Positions 1-7,005 of a DNA stretch of 10,562 bases are shown here, piece by piece. Each line of letters starts with the position of its first letter. The stretch's first letter is position 1. The stretch is from Muribaculaceae bacterium (GTDB taxonomy: Bacteria; Bacteroidota; Bacteroidia; Bacteroidales; Muribaculaceae), in the NCBI GenBank assembly GCA_029062725.1, contig JAIDPP010000161.1:1-10562 (forward strand). The letters run 5' to 3'. The notes beneath the pieces were generated by a model, which did no database searches, had not been told where the DNA came from, and was given only the letters and a program-made list of their open reading frames with translations. Position numbers and translations under genes: made by a program.

Positions 1-472
1 CCGCATCCTCACGAATGATTGAATACGCGGGCGGCCTCTCGCCGCGGAGCTCCTTCTCACCCAGACGCTCGTCTGCGGCATAGAAATTGGCGAATGCTCC
101 ATCTACATTCGACCCGTGGGCGTTCATATCACTTACCACACGACCCTGAAGGGTGCTTCCGGCCTCCTGTGCGTAAGTCACCACGGCATTGTTGATGGCG
201 GCCTGCTTGCCTACATTCTTGGATTTGCTCTTTGATGAGATTCCCTCCACCTCGTGACCGTCCTCCCCGAGGTTGTTGAGGCGGTCGTAATGCTCGGCGA
301 GCGACACCTCGAGGGTATGGCTGCCCAATACCTCCCATTTCCCTTTCTTATACTCCTTGAGCTTCTGGCTGAGCTCCTTCTTACGTGCCTTCTCAAGGGC
401 TTTGTTTGCAGCCTCCGAATAAACGGGAACCATCAGCAGCATGGCCACGAGGCCTACGATAAGTCTTTTCAT
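1..472 (-). CDS. Secreted LPP20-like conserved hypothetical protein, N-terminal part (runs off the left edge)
   Basis: The open frame starts at the ATG at 470-472 and stays open for 157 codons to the window edge, so the C-terminus is missing. Residues 1-21 (MKRLIVGLVAMLLMVPVYSE) form a Sec signal peptide with no lipobox cysteine, so the product should be periplasmic or outer-membrane associated. A Lys/Glu-rich helical stretch follows (residues 22-45). The core contains KGKWEVLGSHTLEVSLAEHY, then a GKQAAINNAVVTYAQEAGS segment followed by LQGRVVSD. This is the kind of Ala-rich helix followed by a short strand seen in LPP20-like envelope proteins, and I recall similar Bacteroidales hypothetical proteins. 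It is the last visible gene of the operon, 65 nt after the DUF4384 gene, with no promoter or terminator seen in the gap. Function is unknown. The coding call is strong; the LPP20 relationship is tentative. Confidence 0.8.
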   Translation of the reverse strand, partial: MKRLIVGLVAMLLMVPVYSEAANKALEKARKKELSQKLKEYKKGKWEVLGSHTLEVSLAEHYDRLNNLGEDGHEVEGISSKSKSKNVGKQAAINNAVVTYAQEAGSTLQGRVVSDMNAHGSNVDGAFANFYAADERLGEKELRGERPPAYSIIREDA

Positions 473-537
473 GTCTGTCTGTTTTAAGTTGTTGTTATGT
501 TGTATTGGTTATCACTTTATTATCATAGCGAGGAGTT

Positions 538-1410
538 TCACTGCCGGGGGGAGATCTGAAGGTTCATGGCCCTGACTCCCATCTTCTCGTCGTTATGGCG
601 AGTCTTCACGAGCCATTTGTTGAAATCCACCGATTTCATCACCGGCAATCCATCGCCGGCCTTCATCACAGGCCGGGAATAATACTCCGGCGAGAAAATA
701 ACATACATACGGTTATACTCCACACGGTCGGGGGCCGTCAGAACCATCTCCTCCACAGGTACACCGTATTTATCGCCCCCCCGGTCTTGCTCCCGGCTGA
801 AGAATATATACTCCTTTCCTTTGCTGACAGGGATACGTGTCTTAGTGTCGCGCGGATAAGGGAGGAGAAGATAGACATTCCCCTCTTCATCTTCGAGAAA
901 TACAGTCACGAAGCCGTCCTCCGCCCCCCGGAAATAGAGATACATATCATCGCCGTCACGGAACATGTTGTCGGCATGACGCAGATCTGTACCGTTCCGC
1001 AGCACGCTGGCCTCAAACTGCGCCGAGGCGTTGGAGATCTCCTTCGCTTTCCCCTTCACACGGCATTTCACTATCAGGTTGGCTTGTGCGTCATGAGAAA
1101 ACTCATATTGCGGCTCGCCGTCATCGGCGATCCATTCCCCCTTAACCTCTGTGGAGGAGAGGGCAAGGAAATCGTTCTTCTCCCGGTTGCCCGAGATACG
1201 GTCGGTCTGGAGGATATCCTGCGACACGATCGTGCCGAACTTGCGGGCAAGGGCATCCACACGTGCCTGCTCGGCCGCCAGACGCATACATTCAGTCTTA
1301 GACTTGGTTCCGTCATCGTAATAAGTCGATTCACCGCTCACGCTCACTATATCGGAAGCATGGCAGAGAAAGACCACGGCCGACAGCATTACGGTCAGTA
1401 TTAGCTTCAT
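538..1410 (-). CDS. Secreted LPP20-like / DUF4384 domain protein
   Basis: This is a 290-residue exported protein. Residues 1-19 are a signal peptide (MKLILTVMLSAVVFLCHAS). Cys16 sits in VFLC, which is a poor lipobox, so a soluble periplasmic protein is more likely than a lipoprotein. Residues about 22-125 hold an LPP20-like segment (VSGES, then RLAAEQARVDALARKFGTIV and a strand-rich part ending LIVKCRVKGKAKE). Residues about 145-245 look like DUF4384 (MYLYFRGAEDGFVTVFLED, then NVYLLLPYP, then a SKGKEYIFF strand and MYVIFSP). DUF4384 is often fused to or encoded beside bacterial caspase-like proteases. Here the ATG lies only 4 nt after the stop of the caspase gene, so translation is probably coupled and the two proteins are likely made together. 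It may be a partner, regulator or substrate of the protease; that role is inference. No catalytic motif is visible. Confidence 0.85.
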   Translation of the reverse strand: MKLILTVMLSAVVFLCHASDIVSVSGESTYYDDGTKSKTECMRLAAEQARVDALARKFGTIVSQDILQTDRISGNREKNDFLALSSTEVKGEWIADDGEPQYEFSHDAQANLIVKCRVKGKAKEISNASAQFEASVLRNGTDLRHADNMFRDGDDMYLYFRGAEDGFVTVFLEDEEGNVYLLLPYPRDTKTRIPVSKGKEYIFFSREQDRGGDKYGVPVEEMVLTAPDRVEYNRMYVIFSPEYYSRPVMKAGDGLPVMKSVDFNKWLVKTRHNDEKMGVRAMNLQISPRQ

Positions 1411-1414
1411 ATTT

Positions 1415-3994
1415 CTACGGTCTGAGTTTCTTGTCGCCCCAGATGTCGCGCATTCTTCCCGAAACGCTGGTACGCGGAGTCTGGAGTTTACGATTCACTG
1501 TAAGGGAGTTTTTCTTCACCTGTTCCTCCACGTATGCGCTCAAGTCCTTGAGGGTAACGTTCCCCTTTGTATCCTGAAGCTTCTTGAGAAGGTAGTAGGT
1601 AAATATTCCGTGGTTCTTCTCCCTGTAGGGTAATGCCGTCTCCTGATCGCTGGCGGCACTGAGCACGAACATATTTCCCCGCGGCTCCGAAACCCTCGGC
1701 TTGAGCGCCACGCCACGCGCCTCGGCAAGCATTCCGCCCTCGCGGGTGGCGCCGCTGAAGCATGCATCAAGGAATACCATCACGTTGTCAGCTCCCATTG
1801 AGGAGAGATCGGAGTAGAGTTTCTTCAGTGGGAAGGAAGTGGCGGTGGTGAAACCGTCGCCATCAACCGGCAACAGATATGCCTCTTTGTTTCCTTCATC
1901 GGGGAAACCGTGACCCGCGTAATAGAAGATGACATCCACATTGTCGCCCAATGCATCGACAAGCTGACGGAGTTTGCGCAGAGCACCCATCATCTCGGCA
2001 TAGGTAACATTTTCGTAGAGCATAACCTGACTCTCGGGAACGCCGAGGGTCATCGTGCAGTAACGCGAGAAGGTCTCTCCGTCGTTGAGGGCAGATTCCA
2101 CATCGGTCACCTGCTTATAATCCTCGTTAGCGATAATCAAAGCTACGGTCTTATCGGCTTTACGGCTTGTCAGCGGGATATTCTCATCCACATCGCTCTT
2201 GGCGCGCAACACCTTCTGCTTCGAACCGGACGACCTGTTGTCGGCTGTATGCCGGCCGACATTCCCCTTATTGAGATATGACTGAAGATCGATGGTGACA
2301 TCCGTAAAGTCGTAATCGGCGGCCTGTGCAGCGTCGTATCGGTAGCTCTTTCCGGCCGAGGTGACAAGTTCCACGGAGGCTATCGCCACGCGGTTGTCCT
2401 TGATGAAATATTTCGGATTCCGGAGCTGGATGGTATTCCAGTTCGACTTGAAGGCCTCAGCCTCCTTGTTCTTGAGCGGCACCTTCACCACTATCGGCCC
2501 CATCGCGGAGTTGATGCGATAGCTTTCGTTCTCCACATCGTAAGGCTCGAGAGTAAGGTCGGAGATGCGCAGACGGGATGCATATTTCTTCAAATAATCG
2601 GTCTCTGCCTTCTTGCAGAGCATCTGATACTGCTGATATACATTCTCCTGATTCACGCGCTTCTCATAGTCCTCAATCTTCTCGAATTCTCCGCGCTTGG
2701 TCCAGGAGGCGAGCTCCTTCTCCACGTAGCCGCGGGCGAACTCCTGAAAGTCGGGCACTTTCGTGGCCGTCACGGTCGCTCCGGTGTTCTCGTTCATCGT
2801 TATCGACTCCGGCATTCCGTTGATTGCCATCGGAGCCATACCGATAGCCTGGAGACGCACGTTCACCCCGTCGAGACGATCCTTGTTGCCAAGACATCCG
2901 TAGGTGGTGGCAAGAGCCTTTAGGTATTTGGGATTGGTAGGATCGTTCTCCACCACGGTCTCAAGACGGCTCACCGCGCTGGAAAGATAGGCCTGGGCCT
3001 GACGCGAATAGCGCTTGGAAGTCTTCTCGTCGCCCTCCATCAGGGCCTTGTTATAGTAGTCCGCTCCAAGGTTATAGTAGCAGAGGGCGAGATGCTGGTT
3101 CACCGGAAGACTGTTGGGCTTCATCTCATACAGACGCTGATAGATATCTATGGCAGAGGCGAAATTTCCCTCATCCTCGAAGAGACGTCCCTGAAGGTTG
3201 AGCAGCTGCTCGTTCTCGGGCTGAAGCGCCAGTCCTTTCGTCACCATCGGCTGCATCAGGTCGTTGCGTCCCGCGTCAAGACAGTTCTGAAGAGCCAGCA
3301 TCAGGAGGTTGTAGTTGGCCGGATATTGCTCGACGGCTGCCGTGAGTTTCTCCACACCGCGCTCCGGGCATTTGGCATTGATGCAAGCCTGGCCGAGAAA
3401 GAGACTGACCTGTTCGCGCCGGTCGTTGGCGCCGGTGTTTAGGTATTCCTCAAGATATTTCACCGCGTTCTCATAATCACCCTTGTTATAGGCCCCCGAC
3501 GCCGCGCAATATACCAGCGAGGGATAAAGTGAGGAATCGGAATTTCCGAAATTAAGGTCGCGCAGATCCGGATCAAGGCGCATATCTACGTATGCGGACG
3601 CGAAGCGGCTCATCTCCTCCATATTTCCTCTGTTGGAATAGAACACTGATCCTTTACGGAGAAGGTCGCTGAGGTCGAGAAGGATGCCCTTGAATCGGGT
3701 ACGGTCGGTCTCGCCGATCTCAGGAGAAGCCAGCGCAGCCCTCACCTTCCCGTACACATCTATGACAGCCGGATAAAGCTCCTCTTCGGTCACTCCGTCA
3801 TATTGAATGAATTTAAGATTTTTGTAGCCATCCGAAGCGGCGTCCGTCAGACGCTGCCTCTCCGGATCTTCAACCGGATCGGCCACCTGTGCGTTGTCAG
3901 TCTGCATCGCCGCGAGACCAACGGCAACGGGAGCCGTGAGGGCTGCGGCAATAAGGATGGATACACTAAGATATTTGATTATCTCTTTTCTCAT
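1415..3994 (-). CDS. Secreted TPR-caspase (peptidase C14) protein
   Basis: This is an 859-residue protein. Residues 1-30 are a signal peptide or N-terminal anchor. TPR-like helical repeats cover about 155-370, with clear units such as YNKGDYENAVKYLEEYLN (about 169-186) and NFASAIDIYQRLYEMKP (about 277-293). Residues about 428-555 are a module also present in the upstream WD40 protein (EDYEKRVNQE, EPYDVEN, GKSYRYD). A Lys/Arg-rich, probably flexible linker (575-613) precedes the caspase-like domain (614-845). The catalytic dyad is intact: His695 in FYYAGHG and Cys745 in VFLDACFSG. A p10-like part follows (FVLSAASDQETALPY, HGIFTYYLLKKL). The Asp in DAC is shared with metacaspases, where it helps select Arg or Lys at P1, so basic specificity is predicted by inference. 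The start is supported by the signal peptide and by a spacing of 11 nt after the WD40 gene. It is the probable effector of the operon. Substrates are unknown, and the export signal sets it apart from cytoplasmic defence caspases. Confidence 0.93.
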   Translation of the reverse strand: MRKEIIKYLSVSILIAAALTAPVAVGLAAMQTDNAQVADPVEDPERQRLTDAASDGYKNLKFIQYDGVTEEELYPAVIDVYGKVRAALASPEIGETDRTRFKGILLDLSDLLRKGSVFYSNRGNMEEMSRFASAYVDMRLDPDLRDLNFGNSDSSLYPSLVYCAASGAYNKGDYENAVKYLEEYLNTGANDRREQVSLFLGQACINAKCPERGVEKLTAAVEQYPANYNLLMLALQNCLDAGRNDLMQPMVTKGLALQPENEQLLNLQGRLFEDEGNFASAIDIYQRLYEMKPNSLPVNQHLALCYYNLGADYYNKALMEGDEKTSKRYSRQAQAYLSSAVSRLETVVENDPTNPKYLKALATTYGCLGNKDRLDGVNVRLQAIGMAPMAINGMPESITMNENTGATVTATKVPDFQEFARGYVEKELASWTKRGEFEKIEDYEKRVNQENVYQQYQMLCKKAETDYLKKYASRLRISDLTLEPYDVENESYRINSAMGPIVVKVPLKNKEAEAFKSNWNTIQLRNPKYFIKDNRVAIASVELVTSAGKSYRYDAAQAADYDFTDVTIDLQSYLNKGNVGRHTADNRSSGSKQKVLRAKSDVDENIPLTSRKADKTVALIIANEDYKQVTDVESALNDGETFSRYCTMTLGVPESQVMLYENVTYAEMMGALRKLRQLVDALGDNVDVIFYYAGHGFPDEGNKEAYLLPVDGDGFTTATSFPLKKLYSDLSSMGADNVMVFLDACFSGATREGGMLAEARGVALKPRVSEPRGNMFVLSAASDQETALPYREKNHGIFTYYLLKKLQDTKGNVTLKDLSAYVEEQVKKNSLTVNRKLQTPRTSVSGRMRDIWGDKKLRP

Positions 3995-4005
3995 TGTCGA
4001 TGGTC

Positions 4006-6102
4006 TTAATAAGCGTCTATAAAGGTCAGTTCGAGAGTGATACGGCGATGTTCGCTACCTTTGTCTTTGCTGACATTCACCTCATAACGATAGTCGGTAT
4101 CCATATCCTTGAATCCCTTCACGTTCTTGTTCAGGTAATCCTTAACGCCCATAGCACGGAGGAAGGCAAGCTGCTCGTTCTCCTTGATTCCGTTCTTGGC
4201 ATCAACTGTTACTGTCTGCAAACGGCCGTCGATATAGACGGGTTCCTCCTCGAATTCACCGTAACTGCCGTCGTAAGGGATTCCACGAACGATAGGAGTG
4301 GCGTCGGCCGTTCCGAGAAGGCGGACCTTCATCTTCTTTCCCCCGCCCAGATACTGCGCGAACTCTCCCTCGAATGCCTGCTTCACGATGTTAAGCATCG
4401 AGGAGGCGGCACCGGATTCCTCCACGTGATATTTCCCGGGGCCGAAGTCTTCCGAGACCGAGAATTCCGGATCCACCGTATAGGTTACGCTCACCTGATA
4501 GTTGAGTATCTTGTCGCCGTTGGCGTTATAGTCGGGCACAACCTTCGAATCTACGGCTATCTGCGTGTGGTCGGAGATAACGTTCATGTTCTTGGCCTCT
4601 TCCACCACCTTTTCTCGGAGTTCCTGAAGCTTGAGCTCCTCCATCTGCTGCTGCTGGAGCATTTCGAGGGTGATGGCATCGTCGGCCGCCATATACTGCA
4701 TATCCTTGCGCTGGCGGTTATCATATATATAGCTCTTGCCGTCGGCTCCGTTGGTCACCTTGGCATACACGATCTCGAATGTATCATCGGGAAGGATGCC
4801 GTACATCACATCGCTGAGTGAAAGATCACCGGCGTTGTGGAAAGAGGTCACGTCGGACTCCGGCACGGGGAGGTATATGGTCGGCATCGAATCGAAATTG
4901 AGGGCGAGCACACCGTTGGCGCGGTCGTATGAACCGAGGCTCATAGTGGCTCCGGCAAGGAGATCGCCGGCGAAGCCTGTGGCCAGTTCATCCTCGAAGA
5001 GACGGCGCTGGCGTGCGCGGCTTTCGTCGTTGACACGGGCGCGATACTGATCCATAGTCTCGCCGGGCATCATCTTTAGCCATTCATCCATCTTGCGGTC
5101 AACTTCGTCGGCTATAAGCTTATTGTAGAAGGGCTTCAGATAGGGCAGACGGATGGCGTCGATGGCCAGCAGGGTCGGGAAAGTAAGGATTGTGTTGTTA
5201 TCGCTGTCGGCTATGAATTCCACATCGAAGATACCGGGCGCCTTTCCCTTGTAGTTCTGACGGTCGCTGTCGCGGAGAAGATTGACCACGGTAACGGTGT
5301 CGTCGGATGTAACCACTCCCACATATTTGCCGTCAAGGTTGTAGGCGAAGGCACGCGCTTCACCAAGATCGTCCACCATTTTGCGAAGCTCGAAACTGCG
5401 GGTGTTGTAGAGCGAGAGAAGACCGTCATCGGTAAGCACTCCAAAATCTGAATTGTCAGGACTAAAAGAGACATCGCTGACTTTCTCATCGAATTTAAGC
5501 TCCTTCCTTATGCGCTTCTCCTCGAGGTTATAGATGATGACCTTGTCCTTGCCTACGGCGGCGAGATAGTAGCCGTTCGGACTCACGGCCATTCGCTCCA
5601 CCTCGAAAGGAACATTCTGAATCTTTGCTATACTCTCGAATTTACGCGGCTCAAGAAAATAAATTCCGTTTCCGGCAGCAACCATTATCGAACGCGCGTC
5701 AGGAGCGTATGTTACGGCAGTCGGGACGCCGTAACGCTTAGCATCGAACTCCTTCAGTTGGCGCCCAGCCTCCAACGTCTTGTAGAAACGGGCCGACCTT
5801 TCCCCTTTCTTGCTCTTGAGAATCACTCCTAAATTAACGCCCGAAGGATTGATTTTCATCCCCGTTATGCTGTCCTTTCCGTGATAGACCACATCGCCGC
5901 GCATGGTGGTGACATCGGTAGGATCTGCAGCATATACTGTTGTCTGGTAGTTATCGATAATCCTTACAGGGTATTTATGGCGGAAGCTGTAATGCTGTTC
6001 CCGCAAGGTGTTCCCGTCGGTGTCCTGCCCGAGTACTGTAAAGGGGCTGACCAGACACATGGCTCCAAGAAAAGCCCGAAGAATCAGATAAGGTTTTCTC
6101 AT
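4006..6102 (-). CDS. Secreted WD40-type beta-propeller protein with OmpA-like C-terminus
   Basis: This is a 698-residue exported protein. Residues 1-25 are a signal peptide ending VLG before QDTDG. Residues about 78-315 contain repeated propeller blades of WD40 type, for example AVTYAPDARSIMVAA, MAVSPNGYYLAAVGKDKVII, VSFSPDNSDFGVLTDDG and AYNLDGKYVGVVTSDDTV. Residues about 338-462 are a module shared with the caspase gene downstream (DQYRARVNDE, GSYDRANG, GKSYIYD). A Gln/Glu/Leu-rich coiled-coil-like helix lies at about 478-505. The C-terminus (about 535-695) resembles an OmpA-like domain: LLGTAD with Asp600, then NEQLAFLRAMGV with Arg649. These match the Asp and Arg that contact peptidoglycan in OmpA-type domains, although the stretch between them is longer than usual. 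The likely role is a periplasmic scaffold, perhaps tied to the cell wall, that positions the caspase protein; this is inference. It follows the FecR-like gene by 53 nt and precedes the caspase gene by 11 nt. Confidence 0.88.
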   Translation of the reverse strand: MRKPYLILRAFLGAMCLVSPFTVLGQDTDGNTLREQHYSFRHKYPVRIIDNYQTTVYAADPTDVTTMRGDVVYHGKDSITGMKINPSGVNLGVILKSKKGERSARFYKTLEAGRQLKEFDAKRYGVPTAVTYAPDARSIMVAAGNGIYFLEPRKFESIAKIQNVPFEVERMAVSPNGYYLAAVGKDKVIIYNLEEKRIRKELKFDEKVSDVSFSPDNSDFGVLTDDGLLSLYNTRSFELRKMVDDLGEARAFAYNLDGKYVGVVTSDDTVTVVNLLRDSDRQNYKGKAPGIFDVEFIADSDNNTILTFPTLLAIDAIRLPYLKPFYNKLIADEVDRKMDEWLKMMPGETMDQYRARVNDESRARQRRLFEDELATGFAGDLLAGATMSLGSYDRANGVLALNFDSMPTIYLPVPESDVTSFHNAGDLSLSDVMYGILPDDTFEIVYAKVTNGADGKSYIYDNRQRKDMQYMAADDAITLEMLQQQQMEELKLQELREKVVEEAKNMNVISDHTQIAVDSKVVPDYNANGDKILNYQVSVTYTVDPEFSVSEDFGPGKYHVEESGAASSMLNIVKQAFEGEFAQYLGGGKKMKVRLLGTADATPIVRGIPYDGSYGEFEEEPVYIDGRLQTVTVDAKNGIKENEQLAFLRAMGVKDYLNKNVKGFKDMDTDYRYEVNVSKDKGSEHRRITLELTFIDAY

Positions 6103-6155
6103 TTTATAAGATCGTTAAGTTAATTTCGTTTTATGGAATAGGATAAGGTAGGACG

Positions 6156-6995
6156 TCAGAGAGTTGTGACGAATACCGGAAGATCTCCGGCACCGTCGGA
6201 AGCGGTACCGTTCTGCAACGCCTTCTGAGCCTCTTCGATCACACGGTCGATGTCATATTGGCAGTTGGCCATTATGATAAGCTGCTTCTCCTCCTCCGGA
6301 ATGGCCGGGAAATGCTCGCGCGACATTGTCTGGCGCGGTAACAGCACGTAGCTTCCTGCCGGCTGTCCCAACGGGGAGATCTCAAGGACGCCATCTCCCT
6401 TCAGTCGGATGATATTGAAATATACAGGAAAGGAAAGAGTATTCTCGACTTTGAATCCCAAGCCTCCTTCGCGCAGACGTGCACTCGTTAGAGTGACCGG
6501 GGACTCATCTCCGGAAACGAGTCTTCCCCCCTTTATCAGTCCGGCAAGACACGCACCCAGGGTGGCGGCATCAAGCTCCATGCCGTCTCCCTCGGGATCA
6601 TAGACAGCCAAAGAGCGTCTCACCATTCCCTTCTCCACATACACCTTCTGGTCGCCCTTCTGCTCCTTGCGGCCGAGCTGCATCCGGGATGCGACATTGG
6701 CAGTGTTGTCGGAGGCTACACCCCTTGCATCGATAAGAAGGCGCGTCACACTTGTTTTTCCCGTCTTTATGGAGGAATAGATACGTTTGTCAACAGTATT
6801 GAGGATCTCGACCTTACCTCCGGACGGAATGACAAGCTGGTCCGTAGGCTTGAGGGTCATTCCCTTGGTGAGCGCGCTGCTCTTCCCGCCGCTTTCGACA
6901 GTGACATTACCTACCACATTATGCACAGTATAATGGGCCGATGCGGCGACAGATGAGAGAATCATCAGCAAAACAGAAAGTAGTCGTAGTATCAT
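6156..6995 (-). CDS. Secreted FecR-like / DUF4384-like protein
   Basis: This is a 279-residue exported protein. Residues 1-20 are a signal peptide ending AASA before HYTVHNVVG. Residues about 22-75 look like a small FecR-type beta domain: VVGNVTVESGG, a KGMTLKPTDQLVIPSGGKVE segment and a following strand. Residues about 165-245 resemble DUF4384 (VENTLSFPVYFNIIRLKGDG, then LEISPLGQPAG and LLPRQTMSRE). A short helix (RVIEEAQKAL) lies near the end. FecR-like domains occur next to CHASE2 proteins in other bacteria, where they are thought to act as extracytoplasmic ligand or partner modules. Here the gene begins 10 nt after the CHASE2 stop, with an AGG a few bases before the ATG, so the two are almost certainly co-expressed and may interact. 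No enzymatic motif is visible. The domain names come from pattern recognition and are moderately sure. Confidence 0.83.
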   Translation of the reverse strand: MILRLLSVLLMILSSVAASAHYTVHNVVGNVTVESGGKSSALTKGMTLKPTDQLVIPSGGKVEILNTVDKRIYSSIKTGKTSVTRLLIDARGVASDNTANVASRMQLGRKEQKGDQKVYVEKGMVRRSLAVYDPEGDGMELDAATLGACLAGLIKGGRLVSGDESPVTLTSARLREGGLGFKVENTLSFPVYFNIIRLKGDGVLEISPLGQPAGSYVLLPRQTMSREHFPAIPEEEKQLIIMANCQYDIDRVIEEAQKALQNGTASDGAGDLPVFVTTL

Positions 6996-7005
6996 AATTA
7001 CCTAT

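Noticed and set aside
129..338. 69-codon minus-strand open frame near the left end
   Set aside because: It overlaps the partial secreted-protein gene in another frame and its Arg/Gly-rich product looks like out-of-frame translation.
595..1404. 269-codon plus-strand open frame opposite the DUF4384 gene
   Set aside because: Antisense shadow in codon register; the minus-strand protein has a signal peptide and domain matches.
1415..3994. Caspase gene as part of a CBASS- or gasdermin-type antiphage system
   Set aside because: The protein has an export signal, and no cyclase, gasdermin, NTPase or other defence gene is visible nearby.
3994..4821. 275-codon plus-strand open frame opposite the WD40 gene
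   Set aside because: Antisense shadow in codon register with a gene that has clear domains and a signal peptide.
6049..6102. Lipobox in the WD40 protein (GAMC at residues 13-16)
   Set aside because: Met precedes the Cys, and a further hydrophobic stretch with a better signal peptidase I site follows.
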